64,000 nucleotides of DNA from Nitratidesulfovibrio sp. SRB-5. GTDB lineage: Bacteria > Desulfobacterota > Desulfovibrionia > Desulfovibrionales > Desulfovibrionaceae. Where the stretch lies: NCBI RefSeq assembly GCF_019931275.1, contig NZ_JAIOTY010000002.1, forward strand, positions 1,390,631-1,454,630, written 5' to 3'. The stretch's first letter is position 1, and each line of letters begins with the position of its first letter. Positions 34,981 to 43,736 of the stretch are shown here, piece by piece. A model generated the notes under the pieces. That model did no database searches. It was not told where the DNA came from and was given only the letters and a program-made list of their open reading frames with translations. The position numbers and the translations under genes are program-made.

Positions 34981-35831
34981 CGCTTGCCGCCGTTCTGCGC
35001 CAGCACCCGCTGCATTTCGTGCCGGTTCTCGCCATGTTCGCCGTGGTCTACCACGCCATCGTCATGCGCATGGTGGGCGACTGGAGCTTTGACCCCAACT
35101 ATTCGCACGGGTTCCTGGTGCCGTGCCTGTCGGCGTGGTTTGCATGGCGCAGGTGGCCGCAACTGCGCGAAGCCGTGGTCGTCCCGTCCCTTTGGGGGCT
35201 CCCGCTGCTGGGGCTTGGCCTTGTGCTGCTGCTGTTCGGCTCCGTGACGCTGGAACTGTTCACGTCACGGGCCTCGCTGGTGGTGCTGCTGGCCGGAACC
35301 ATACTCTATCTTTACGGGACCGGGGTGTTCCGCCTTTTGCGCTTTCCGCTGGCGTACCTGCTGTTCATGGTGCCCCTGCCATACACCGTGTACGACGCCC
35401 TGGCCCTGCCATTGAAGGGCCTGGTGTCCGCCGTCGCAACGGGTGGCATCCGCCTCATGGGGCTTCCGGTGCTGCGGGAAGGCAACGTGATCATTTTCCC
35501 CAACATAACGCTCGAGGTGGTGGACGCGTGCAGCGGCCTGCGTTCGCTCATGAGCCTGGCTGCGCTGGGAACGGCCTTCGCCTTCCTGTTCCTTCCGGCC
35601 GGGTGGCGGCGCTGGGTGCTGGTGCTGGCCACCGTGCCCATTGCCGTTGCCGCCAACACCCTGCGGGTTTTCGTCACGGGCGTGCTGTCCTGGTATATGG
35701 GGGCTGGCGCGGCAAGCGGCTTCTTTCATGAATTCGAAGGGATAGTCGTTTTCTTGGTGGCCATGGCCCTTACCGGCGGCCTGGGCATTGCCTTGGGGCG
35801 TGGGCATCAGGACCAGCGCGGGAAGGAGTGA
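34977..35831 (+). CDS. Exosortase (EpsH family)
   Basis: Membrane transpeptidase of 284 residues with about eight helices. The three known catalytic residues are visible: Cys185 in VVDACSGLRSL, Arg230 in AANTLRVF and His251 in FFHEFEG. SHGFLVP near 43-49 is also typical. It should cut PEP-CTERM tails such as those of the two cargo genes at 5213-7058 and join them to an unknown acceptor. It is a short form; the EpsI domain is separate in the next gene rather than fused. The subclass (A or other) cannot be settled by eye, though the neighbouring families are XrtA-type. Confidence 0.95.
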   Translation: MTLAAVLRQHPLHFVPVLAMFAVVYHAIVMRMVGDWSFDPNYSHGFLVPCLSAWFAWRRWPQLREAVVVPSLWGLPLLGLGLVLLLFGSVTLELFTSRASLVVLLAGTILYLYGTGVFRLLRFPLAYLLFMVPLPYTVYDALALPLKGLVSAVATGGIRLMGLPVLREGNVIIFPNITLEVVDACSGLRSLMSLAALGTAFAFLFLPAGWRRWVLVLATVPIAVAANTLRVFVTGVLSWYMGAGAASGFFHEFEGIVVFLVAMALTGGLGIALGRGHQDQRGKE

Positions 35832-36461
35832 ATGCAGATGCGGATCAGAGTGTTGGTAGTGCTCCTGTTTCTTGCCGCTGGCGCTTACGTCAGCCATGCC
35901 CGTGTCGAGTCCGCCGTACTGCCGCAACGAGCCCTGAGTGATTTTCCGCTCGCGTTGGGCGAGTGGCGCAGTACGGGGCAGGTGTTCTTCGACAGCGAGA
36001 CGATGGCCGTGCTGCGCCCCACGGATTATCTGGTGCGTCTGTACACGAACGACGCCGGGCGCAGGATCGGCCTTTACGTGGGGTTTCATGGCGGCGGCAA
36101 GGGCGCGGGCGCCATACATTCGCCGCGCAACTGTCTGCCCGGTGCCGGTTGGTTGCAGGTCGATTCGGCCCGGATGGACGTGCCGACCCCGGCGGGTGCC
36201 GTGCAACTCGTCAGGGCCACGTACGCCAAGGAGGCCGAGGGGGCCGTCTACTATTACTGGTACGAGGTGCGGGGCGAGCCGATAACCGACGACATGGACC
36301 TGAAGCTCGCCGAATTGCGCAACGCCGTTCTGCATGGCCGCAGGGATGCCGCGTTCATCCGGTTGGATGTTCCGGTGAACCAGGCCCAGGGAGCCGACGC
36401 GGACGTGGCTGCCTTCATTGCCCAGTTGTATCCGACGTTGCGTCTGTTCCTGCCGCAATGA
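35832..36461 (+). CDS. epsI: EpsI-family exosortase-associated protein
   Basis: Exported or membrane-anchored protein of 209 residues with an N-terminal hydrophobic helix (about 5-22). The family motif HSPRNCLPGAGW (96-107, Cys101) is intact. EpsI is always found with exosortases, either fused or next door, and is needed for EPS in the Methylobacillus system; its chemistry is unknown. ATG 35832 follows GGAAGGAG; a second ATG lies at 35838. It begins at the base after the exosortase stop codon. Confidence 0.92.
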   Translation: MQMRIRVLVVLLFLAAGAYVSHARVESAVLPQRALSDFPLALGEWRSTGQVFFDSETMAVLRPTDYLVRLYTNDAGRRIGLYVGFHGGGKGAGAIHSPRNCLPGAGWLQVDSARMDVPTPAGAVQLVRATYAKEAEGAVYYYWYEVRGEPITDDMDLKLAELRNAVLHGRRDAAFIRLDVPVNQAQGADADVAAFIAQLYPTLRLFLPQ

Positions 36462-36462
36462 C

Positions 36463-36471
36463 TGTCGGGAA
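36463..36471 (+). promoter_or_regulatory. TGTCGGGAA half-site upstream of prsR
   Basis: The same half-site occurs at 7407-7415 and resembles the TGTCGGA arms elsewhere. It lies 74-82 bases before the prsR start and could be an autoregulatory site, but a single nine-base match is weak evidence. Confidence 0.25.
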
Positions 36472-36544
36472 AAAGGGAAAGACCGATGGGCCGCCGGGTT
36501 CACGTAAAACCGGCGTCCCGGCCTTCGGGTGAAAGGAAAGCGAC

Positions 36545-37906
36545 ATGCCAGGCCTGCTCATCATCGATGACAATGAAGACGTGCGCAAGCAGTTGCGCTG
36601 GGGCCTGTCCAAGGAGCCATACCAGCTCTATCTGGCCGGTTCCACGGAAGAGGCGCTTGCCCTGCAGCGCGGGCATTCGCCAGCCGTGGTGACGCTGGAC
36701 CTTGGCCTGCCGCCGGACGCCGAGGGCACATCCGAAGGTTTCCGGGCGCTGGATGCGTTGCTGAAGCAGGACCCGCGCGTGCAGGTCATCGTCGTGACCG
36801 GGCACCACGACGTGGAAAACGCCCTGCGGGCCATACAGGGGGGGGCCTATGACTTTTGCCACAAGCCCGCCGACCTGGACGTGCTGAAGATCATCATAGG
36901 CAGGGCGTTCTTTCTGCATGGCCTGCGCGACAATGTCGGCCCGCCCGTGAAGCGGCAGGGCGAATGCCAGGGCATCGTGGGACAATGCCCCGCCATGCTC
37001 GCGGTATTCGAGACCATCAGCAAGGTGGCGGCCTCGGACGCGCCGGTGCTGGTCACCGGCGAATCCGGCACGGGCAAGGAACTGGTGGCCCGGGCCATAC
37101 ACGCCTTCAGCCACCGCACTTCCATGCCGTTCGTGGCCATCAACTGCGGCGCCATTCCGGACAACCTGCTGGAGGCGGAATTCTTCGGGTACGAGAAGGG
37201 GGCGTTCACCGGTGCCACGCAACGCGTGCAGGGCAAGGTGGAATACGCGGACAATGGCACGTTGTTCCTGGACGAAATAGGGGAACTGCCCCCCAATCTT
37301 CAGGTAAAGCTGCTGCGGTTTCTGCAGGAAATGGTGATCCAGCGGGTAGGCGGGCGCAAGGACATCCGGGTGGACGCACGCATAGTGGCCGCGACCAACC
37401 GCGACATCCAGTCCGAAATCGCCTCCGGGAGGTTTCGTGAAGACCTGTACTACCGCATAGGCGTCGTGCCCATCGTGTTGCCGCCCCTGCGCACGCGTGG
37501 CGACGACATCCTGCTGCTTGCCCGGCATTTCCTGGAGCGCTTCGCAAGGGAGAGAAACCACCAGGTCAAGATGCTGTCCCCGGCGGCCACGCAGGCCATG
37601 CTGCGCCACAACTGGCCGGGCAACGTGCGCGAATTGGAAAACAAGCTGCGGAGAGCGGTCATTTTCGCCAGCGGGCAGCACATTGCACCGGTCGATCTGG
37701 GCTTTGACGACGCCATGCCCGCAGAGGCACCCGCCCCGCCGCGCCCGGAAGGCACCCTGAAGGAGGCGCGCAACGCCCTGGAGCGGGACATCGTGCTGAC
37801 CGCGCTGGAAAAATGCTCCGGCAACATCGTGCAGGCATCGCAGGCCATCGGGGTCAGCCGGCCTACCTTCTACGACCTGCTGCGCAAGCACGGCATAGAG
37901 ATATGA
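36545..37906 (+). CDS. prsR: PEP-CTERM-box sigma-54 response regulator PrsR
   Basis: NtrC-type activator of 453 residues. Receiver: DD at 8-9, phosphoacceptor Asp52 (VTLDLGLP), Thr85 and Lys107. AAA+ domain: Walker A GESGTGKE (172-179), GAFTGA (219-224) and LFLDEIGE near 240. A Fis-type DNA-binding domain ends the protein (QAIGVSRPTFYDLLRK). PrsR is the known partner of PrsK and activates PEP-CTERM genes with sigma-54; the window has GG-N10-GC promoters at the cargo genes, the E1 fusion and prsT. It is 83 bases after epsI. PrsK is encoded separately, at 48824-50884. Confidence 0.93.
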   Translation: MPGLLIIDDNEDVRKQLRWGLSKEPYQLYLAGSTEEALALQRGHSPAVVTLDLGLPPDAEGTSEGFRALDALLKQDPRVQVIVVTGHHDVENALRAIQGGAYDFCHKPADLDVLKIIIGRAFFLHGLRDNVGPPVKRQGECQGIVGQCPAMLAVFETISKVAASDAPVLVTGESGTGKELVARAIHAFSHRTSMPFVAINCGAIPDNLLEAEFFGYEKGAFTGATQRVQGKVEYADNGTLFLDEIGELPPNLQVKLLRFLQEMVIQRVGGRKDIRVDARIVAATNRDIQSEIASGRFREDLYYRIGVVPIVLPPLRTRGDDILLLARHFLERFARERNHQVKMLSPAATQAMLRHNWPGNVRELENKLRRAVIFASGQHIAPVDLGFDDAMPAEAPAPPRPEGTLKEARNALERDIVLTALEKCSGNIVQASQAIGVSRPTFYDLLRKHGIEI

Positions 37907-37980
37907 CCCCCCGTCCGGTCAACGGTGGAAACGAGGGATGCGGGCCGCCGGTCCCGGTAACGCAGCTCAGGAGGCACAGC

Positions 37981-40323
37981 ATGCCGTTCGCCAACGTCAA
38001 TACCTGCCTCGCGGCAGCGCCCGGCACGTCCGGGCTGCACGTGGAGCGCCGGGCAATTCGCGTCCTGTCGGGGCTGGTCCTTGCGTTGGCCATCGCGCTG
38101 GCGTCCGCCATGCCTTTGGCGGCAGCCGGGGAGGATGCCAGGAGCGGCTTCCGGCCACTGGGGCCGGGTGGAGGCGGGGGCATGTACGTGCCGTCGATTT
38201 CTCCGTACGACGCCAGGCTGGTGTTCGTGGCGTCGGACATGGGAGGGGTGTACCGGTCCGAGGACGGTGGGGAAAGCTGGCGGCTGATTCCCTACCGCCA
38301 GGGTTTGCAGTTCACGCAGGTTTCTCCGCCCATGGCGCATTTTCCTGCCCGCATTGCCTGGATCACGCAGCGGAACCGGGTCACCGTGAGCGATGACGGC
38401 GGAAAGACCTGGCGGACGCAGCCCGAAGGCCCATGGAAGAATGCGCCGGTCACGCGCCTTGCCGCCGTGCCGGGTTCGCCCGATGCGCTGCTTGTCGGCA
38501 CGCAGGATGCCGTGTGGCGTGGCGAATTTTCCGGCAGCGGCCAGCCGGGGGGCTGGCGCCAGGTGATCGATGGTGGCAGCAGCGAGACAGTCTCGCTGGG
38601 TGGCTCGCTGTACACCTTCGTCAGGAACGGCGAGTTCCTGGCCAGTCCGGACGGAGGGCAGACCTGGAAGCCCGTCGCGCCGGGCGGACAGCCGTCGGTG
38701 GGGGGGCGGGTGGCTTCGCTTGCTGGCGGCATGGACGCGAAGGGAACGGTCCTGCTGGCCTCCGTGGAAGGTGTCGGCATCATGCGGTCGACGGACGGGG
38801 GACAAAGCTGGAGCAGGGGCAAGGCCGGGTTCGAGAACGAGCGGCATCTGGCCATGGCCCCCGGCCAGACCGCCGTGGCCTACGCGGCGCAGACCAATGG
38901 CGTGGCGCACAAGCAGCTCTTGCGCACCACCGATGGCGGCAAGACCTGGGACAAGTGCTTCCGCATGGCGATGCCGTGGGACAAGGTAAGCTTCGGCACC
39001 AACGTCGAGCGCTCCTGGGTGCAGACGCAACTGGGATGGGGCTACTATCTTACCTCCAACCCGCTGGCCGTGAATCCGGCGGGCGATGGCCTGCTGCTGC
39101 TGGCGACGCAGGGAGACCTGTACGTCAGCCGCGATGGCGGAGATTCATGGACACAGGCCATGTCGGCCGTGCAGCATGCCGCGGATGGCGGCGCGGCGCC
39201 GGTGCTGAGTTCCATCGGGCTGGAGGTGACCAGCGCCTGGGCATACCTGCACGACCCCCACGACACGCAGCGCCAGTACATTGCCTATACGGACATAGGC
39301 TTCGCCCGCTCGGTGGACCAAGGGCGTTCCTGGACGTGGTCGGCCAAGGGGTCGCCGTGGACCAACACCTTCTACGACGTGGTGTTCGACCCGGCCATGC
39401 CCGGCCGCATGTACGCCGCCGCCAGCATGCGGCATGACATTCCGCATGCCCAGGAGCTGTTTCCCACCAACATGAAGTTCGCCATTCACGCCATGGGCGG
39501 CGTGGTGGCAAGCGACGACCACGGGGCCACGTGGCGGGTGCCCTACGACCCCAGGGGCGGGGAGGCGCTGCCCAGCCAGACCTGCACCACCGTGACGCTG
39601 GACGATCGGTCTCCGCCCGAGGCCCGGGTGTTGTACGCCGGGCTTTACGGCGAAGGAGATGACGACAGGGCCGGTGTCTACAAGTCGGTGGACGGCGGCA
39701 GAAGCTGGCGCACCGCGAGCCGGGGCCTGGGCACGCCGGGCAACCTGCATGTGTACAGACTGCGCATCCATCCGGCAACGCGCGAGTTGTATTGCCTGAT
39801 TACCGGCATCAGCGGCAAGGGCACCAACTTCACCATCCCCGGAGGGCTGTGGAAGTCGCCCGACGGCGGGGACACCTGGCAGAACCTCACGGCGGGCAGC
39901 CCGCTGGCCTGGTGGGCCACCAACCTGGCGTTCGATCCCGTCGATGCCCGCGTCATCTACGTTTCCGCGGCCACGGCGCCGGGCCACTGGCTGGAGGGCG
40001 GCGTGTACAAGACCGTCGATGGCGGCAGAAGCTGGAAGCAGGTGCTCAGCGACAAGGGCATCATGCAGGCGGCGGGCGGCGACAGCTTCGACCACACCAT
40101 GGCGGTGGTGGTGCACCCGGACAACCCCCGGCTGATCTATGCGGGAACAACCCTGCACGGACTGCTCTACAGCCCGGACGGCGGGGAATCCTGGCGGCAT
40201 TTCGCCGGGTTTCCCTTCGCCGCCATCACCGGTGTCACTTTCGATCCGGCGGACCGCAAGCGCATGATCGTCACGACGTTCGGCGGGGGCGTGTGGTCCG
40301 GGCCGATCCTTCCGGAGGAGTAG
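37981..40323 (+). CDS. Secreted Asp-box (BNR/VPS10-like) beta-propeller protein
   Basis: Exported protein of 780 residues; the hydrophobic signal lies at about 28-47 after a basic stretch. About twelve Asp-box repeats of the S/T-x-D-x-G-x-T/S-W type are spread along it (for example SEDGGESW, SDDGGKTW, STDGGQSW, SRDGGDSW, SVDGGRSW, SPDGGESW). They suggest one or two beta propellers, as in BNR glycosidase-like or photosystem-assembly Ycf48-like proteins. No catalytic glycosidase residues are obvious and no PEP-CTERM tail is present. ATG 37981 follows AGGAGG; the frame is open further upstream without a better site. It may bind or trim the polysaccharide. Confidence 0.78.
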   Translation: MPFANVNTCLAAAPGTSGLHVERRAIRVLSGLVLALAIALASAMPLAAAGEDARSGFRPLGPGGGGGMYVPSISPYDARLVFVASDMGGVYRSEDGGESWRLIPYRQGLQFTQVSPPMAHFPARIAWITQRNRVTVSDDGGKTWRTQPEGPWKNAPVTRLAAVPGSPDALLVGTQDAVWRGEFSGSGQPGGWRQVIDGGSSETVSLGGSLYTFVRNGEFLASPDGGQTWKPVAPGGQPSVGGRVASLAGGMDAKGTVLLASVEGVGIMRSTDGGQSWSRGKAGFENERHLAMAPGQTAVAYAAQTNGVAHKQLLRTTDGGKTWDKCFRMAMPWDKVSFGTNVERSWVQTQLGWGYYLTSNPLAVNPAGDGLLLLATQGDLYVSRDGGDSWTQAMSAVQHAADGGAAPVLSSIGLEVTSAWAYLHDPHDTQRQYIAYTDIGFARSVDQGRSWTWSAKGSPWTNTFYDVVFDPAMPGRMYAAASMRHDIPHAQELFPTNMKFAIHAMGGVVASDDHGATWRVPYDPRGGEALPSQTCTTVTLDDRSPPEARVLYAGLYGEGDDDRAGVYKSVDGGRSWRTASRGLGTPGNLHVYRLRIHPATRELYCLITGISGKGTNFTIPGGLWKSPDGGDTWQNLTAGSPLAWWATNLAFDPVDARVIYVSAATAPGHWLEGGVYKTVDGGRSWKQVLSDKGIMQAAGGDSFDHTMAVVVHPDNPRLIYAGTTLHGLLYSPDGGESWRHFAGFPFAAITGVTFDPADRKRMIVTTFGGGVWSGPILPEE

Positions 40324-40325
40324 TC

Positions 40326-41507
40326 ATGGGACGGGCGCTGGTCACATCCGCAAGAACGCGCGTTGCCTACAACATCTGCAAGAGTCTGGCCCGCCGCGGG
40401 GTGGAGGTGGTGGTGGCGGATGCCCAGCCGCATGCCATGTCCTTCCATTCGCGGCATGCGGTGGGGACGGCCCGGTATGTTTCGCCCTTCGTTGACGAGC
40501 ACCGGTTCATCGACGACCTGGTGCGGCTTGTCGAGCAGGAGCGCATCGACGTGCTGATCCCGGTGCTGGAGGAAACATACATGGTCGCCCGCCACCGTGA
40601 CCGCCTGCCTGCCCGCGCGGGATTGTGCCTGGCCGGATATCGCGCCCTGGTGGAACTGCACGACAAGGAGTCGCTGCGGACGCTGGCGAACCGCCTGGGG
40701 GTGCCCATGCCGGAAACCGTGTCCCTGGCCGCCGTGCTGGCATCGCCCGGCATGGCCGGGGAGATGGCGTATCCGCAGGTGGTCAAGCCGCGGCAGGGGG
40801 GCGGCGGCTGGGCCGTGGAAGAGGTGACGACGCCGGACCGCCTGCGTGCCCTTGCCAGCGAGCGGGCCGCCAGCGGCGGGCTGGCCCAGCGGAAGCTTGA
40901 TGGTGACACCGTGTGCGTCGCCATGCTGTACGACGCCGGGAAAATGGTGGCCAGCGACACCTACCGCGTGATCCAGGCGTACCCGTGGCCCTATGGCCAG
41001 GGCACGTTGCGGGAATCGTTTTCGTGCCCGGCAGCGGAACAGGGCCTGCGGACCCTGCTCGACGCCATGGCCTGGACCGGCGTGTGCGAGGCGGATTTCA
41101 TCGTCGAACCGGACAGCGGCAGGGCTTTTCTCATCGACGTCAATCCCAGGTTCTGGGGATCCCTGGCCCACAGCCTGACGCGCGGCATGGATTTTCCCTA
41201 TTATTACTACAAGCTGGCGAGAAACGAGCGGGATTTCGGGGTGCCTGAATCCGCTCCCGGTGTTGTCACGCGCTGGCTTGGCGGTGATGTCATGCGCCTT
41301 GGCGCCCAGTTCGTGAACGCGCGCCACAAGGCGGCCTTTCTCGTCAATGCGTTGCGCGGCCACAGGCGAGTGGCTGCCTATGACGACTTCGACCTTTCGG
41401 ACCCGCTGCCCATGCTGGCGTGGTGCTGCGGGCAGGCGACGAAGGCGGTGCGGCGGGCCTGGGGAATGCCCACGCCGGGCGAGGGGCTGTGCGGCCAGTG
41501 GGAATGA
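40326..41507 (+). CDS. ATP-grasp ligase, carbamoyl-phosphate-synthase-like (paralogue 1)
   Basis: ATP-grasp enzyme of 393 residues. The N-terminal pre-grasp domain is Rossmann-like (ALVTSARTRVAYNICKSLARRG). The grasp domain has YPQVVKPRQGGGGWAV (about 150-165), VCEADFIVEPDSGRAFLID (about 256-274) and NPRFWGSLAHS with the metal-binding Asn. It is homologous to the gene at 43733-44893 (shared IDDLVRL/IDDLRRI, VCVAMLYDAG/VCVAMLCDAG, IDVNPRFW/IDINARYW). Such enzymes join a carboxylate to an amine or hydroxyl. The neighbours suggest amino-acid decoration of the glycan or a small peptide product; that is inference. Confidence 0.82.
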   Translation: MGRALVTSARTRVAYNICKSLARRGVEVVVADAQPHAMSFHSRHAVGTARYVSPFVDEHRFIDDLVRLVEQERIDVLIPVLEETYMVARHRDRLPARAGLCLAGYRALVELHDKESLRTLANRLGVPMPETVSLAAVLASPGMAGEMAYPQVVKPRQGGGGWAVEEVTTPDRLRALASERAASGGLAQRKLDGDTVCVAMLYDAGKMVASDTYRVIQAYPWPYGQGTLRESFSCPAAEQGLRTLLDAMAWTGVCEADFIVEPDSGRAFLIDVNPRFWGSLAHSLTRGMDFPYYYYKLARNERDFGVPESAPGVVTRWLGGDVMRLGAQFVNARHKAAFLVNALRGHRRVAAYDDFDLSDPLPMLAWCCGQATKAVRRAWGMPTPGEGLCGQWE

Positions 41508-41562
41508 GCGGGGGAACGACCACGTTGGATTAATCGGCAAGGGGCTGCCGGAAGGAGCCGTT

Positions 41563-42573
41563 ATGGCACGTGCGACGCAAGACAGGAATGCCACGGTGCA
41601 GGCGCTGAAGCTGCTGTTTTTGCTGTGCATTTGTTACGGGCATATCTTTGCGGAAGGCCCCGGCGCATCCCTGATGCACACGCTGCCCATGCGCCTGTGG
41701 TGGGTGCCGGGTGATGTGGGCCTGTTCTTCTTTACCGCGACGTCCGGCTATTTCACCACGTTGCGCTACCCCTCGCCGGACAGGATGGAGGGGTACTGGA
41801 CGCGCAAGGTGTCGCGCCTGTTCGGGCTGTTCCTGTTCCTGAACGCGGTGCTGGGGTGCGTCTTCCTGGTCACGGGCCGCAACGGGCTGTTCAGCATGGA
41901 TACGCTGTTCAACCTTGCCGGGCTCAACGGATTTCTGAACTGGTTCCACCTCGGCAACGAAAGCCCGTTCGGAGCGGGCCAGTGGTTCATGACGCTGCTG
42001 TTGCTGTTCTACCTCGTCTATCCGTGGATCGGCAGGGTGGTGACGACTCCGGCGCGCGGACGGCTGCTGCTGTGGGGGGGCGTCGCGCTGGCCGCAGTGA
42101 TGCAGGTGGCCGCGCCGTATGGCCACTCGTTATGGTCCACCTCCGTGGGGTTTCTGGCGGGCTTCTGGCTGGCGCGTTTCGGGGGGGGCAATGCCGGGCG
42201 CGTCGCCCTGTTCGCCGCGATCTCGTGCGTTGCAGGTGCGGTGGGCTACAGCCTGAGCGGGCACCAGCCGGTGGTGGCGTACGCCATCATCGGGTTGGCG
42301 GGCGTTGCGGTCACGGGGTTGGCCCTGACCGGCATCCATCCCCTGCTGCCTTCCCGGCTGGTGGCGGCGTTCGGCGATTTGCTGCTGCCCCTGTACATCA
42401 TCCACACCTATTTTCGTCTGCCCCTGGCGGACAATCCGTATCTGGACGCCCTGCTGGTGCTCGGCATGAACGTGTGCATCGCGTGGGTGCTGCAAAGGGC
42501 GTATGGCGGGCTGGTGCGGCTGATGGCACTGATGGCCGGGCAGCCGAACACCGTGCGGGGGAGGGCGGCATGA
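41563..42573 (+). CDS. Acyltransferase-3 family membrane protein
   Basis: Membrane acyltransferase of 336 residues with about ten helices. It resembles the acyltransferase-3/OafB group, with CICYGHIFA near the first helix, a conserved Arg/Lys region YWTRKVSRLFG (about 80-90) and PLYIIHTYF near the end. It would move acetyl or another acyl group onto an exported sugar. ATG 41563 follows GAAGGAG; the frame is open upstream without a better site. Its stop overlaps the next start. Confidence 0.78.
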   Translation: MARATQDRNATVQALKLLFLLCICYGHIFAEGPGASLMHTLPMRLWWVPGDVGLFFFTATSGYFTTLRYPSPDRMEGYWTRKVSRLFGLFLFLNAVLGCVFLVTGRNGLFSMDTLFNLAGLNGFLNWFHLGNESPFGAGQWFMTLLLLFYLVYPWIGRVVTTPARGRLLLWGGVALAAVMQVAAPYGHSLWSTSVGFLAGFWLARFGGGNAGRVALFAAISCVAGAVGYSLSGHQPVVAYAIIGLAGVAVTGLALTGIHPLLPSRLVAAFGDLLLPLYIIHTYFRLPLADNPYLDALLVLGMNVCIAWVLQRAYGGLVRLMALMAGQPNTVRGRAA

Positions 42574-43736
42574 TGGCGGACACAGTTGCGTCACCGCGCC
42601 GGTCAGGAGGGCGGCTCGCCTCCATCGACGCCATGCGGGGCCTGGTCATGCTGCTCATGACGTTCGACCATGTGCGGGGAGACTTTACCGCCGTGGCGCA
42701 GAGGCTGTGGCATGGCGTTTCCGTCCTTCCCGCGAATCCGCTGGAACTGGAAACGACCACCCCGACGTTCTTCCTGATGCGTTGGGTGACCCACCTGTGC
42801 GCTCCGACCTTCGTTTTTCTTGCCGGGGTATCCGTGAACTTCTGGATGCTGCGCCATGGCGGAGAGCATTCCGTCGGGCGTTACCTGCTGACGCGGGGCG
42901 CCATGATCGTCGGAATCAACATGATACTCGGGCTGCACGCGCCATTTTCGTCCACCAGGGTGCTGGTGCTCGGCGTGCTGTGGGCCATAGGATGCTCCAT
43001 GCTGCTGCTGGCCATCGTCGTGCGGCTGCCCCGGACGCTTTCGTTGTGCCTGGCGTTGCTGCTGGTGGTCGGACACGACGCGCTCCGGGCGTACATGCCG
43101 GAAGGAGAGGTGGTCTCGGCGCTGTGGAAGCTGGCGTTCGTGCGAGCCTACTTCGAGATTCCCGGTATCGGCGCGGTCTACGCCCTGTACACGGTGCTGC
43201 CGTGGTTCGGGCTGATGTGGCTGGGCCATCTGTGCGGCTGGGTATTCCGGCTGGAAGCGGCGCAGCGTCGCCGCCTGCTTCCGGTCCTGGGCGCGGGATG
43301 TCTTGCGCTGTTCGCGCTGTTGCGGCTTTCGGACGGGTATGGCGACCCCACGCCCTTCATGGCCCAATCCGCGGCCTGGCAGACCATGGCGTCTTTCGTG
43401 AACGTGGAAAAGTACCCGCCGTCATTGCAGTTTTCTCTTCTTACGCTGGGCGTCATGTGGCTGCTGCTGGCCTGGTTCGAACGCGGACGGCGTCTGGAGT
43501 TTCTCTGTGTGCCAGGCAGGGTTCCGCTTGCCTATTACGTGCTGCACATCATCTGCATCAGGGCGCTGGCGACGGTGCTGACGCTCATGCCCGACCCGGT
43601 CCGGAGCGCGTCGTTCAGCGCTTCGGGCGTGGTGGTGTTTTCCGCCCTGGTGTTCGCCGCCCTTTATCCCGTGTGCGCATGGATTGGCCTGTGGCGGACC
43701 GGTGGGTACCGGATGAGCGGAGGAGCACCGGCATGA
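42570..43736 (+). CDS. DUF1624/heparan-alpha-glucosaminide-acetyltransferase-like membrane protein
   Basis: Polytopic membrane protein of 388 residues. The N-terminus GGRLASIDAMRGLVMLLMTF and the early FDHVRGD are typical of DUF1624/HGSNAT-like proteins. It has about ten helices and LAYYVLHIICI near 318-328, the usual family C-terminal His region. Family relatives are predicted to carry acetyl groups across the membrane. The start ATGATG overlaps the previous TGA. It sits between the acyltransferase-3 gene and the second ATP-grasp ligase. Confidence 0.8.
   Translation: MMADTVASPRRSGGRLASIDAMRGLVMLLMTFDHVRGDFTAVAQRLWHGVSVLPANPLELETTTPTFFLMRWVTHLCAPTFVFLAGVSVNFWMLRHGGEHSVGRYLLTRGAMIVGINMILGLHAPFSSTRVLVLGVLWAIGCSMLLLAIVVRLPRTLSLCLALLLVVGHDALRAYMPEGEVVSALWKLAFVRAYFEIPGIGAVYALYTVLPWFGLMWLGHLCGWVFRLEAAQRRRLLPVLGAGCLALFALLRLSDGYGDPTPFMAQSAAWQTMASFVNVEKYPPSLQFSLLTLGVMWLLLAWFERGRRLEFLCVPGRVPLAYYVLHIICIRALATVLTLMPDPVRSASFSASGVVVFSALVFAALYPVCAWIGLWRTGGYRMSGGAPA

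Noticed and set aside
37981-40323. PEP-CTERM tail on the Asp-box protein
   Set aside because: The C-terminus (SGPILPEE) has no hydrophobic helix or basic end.
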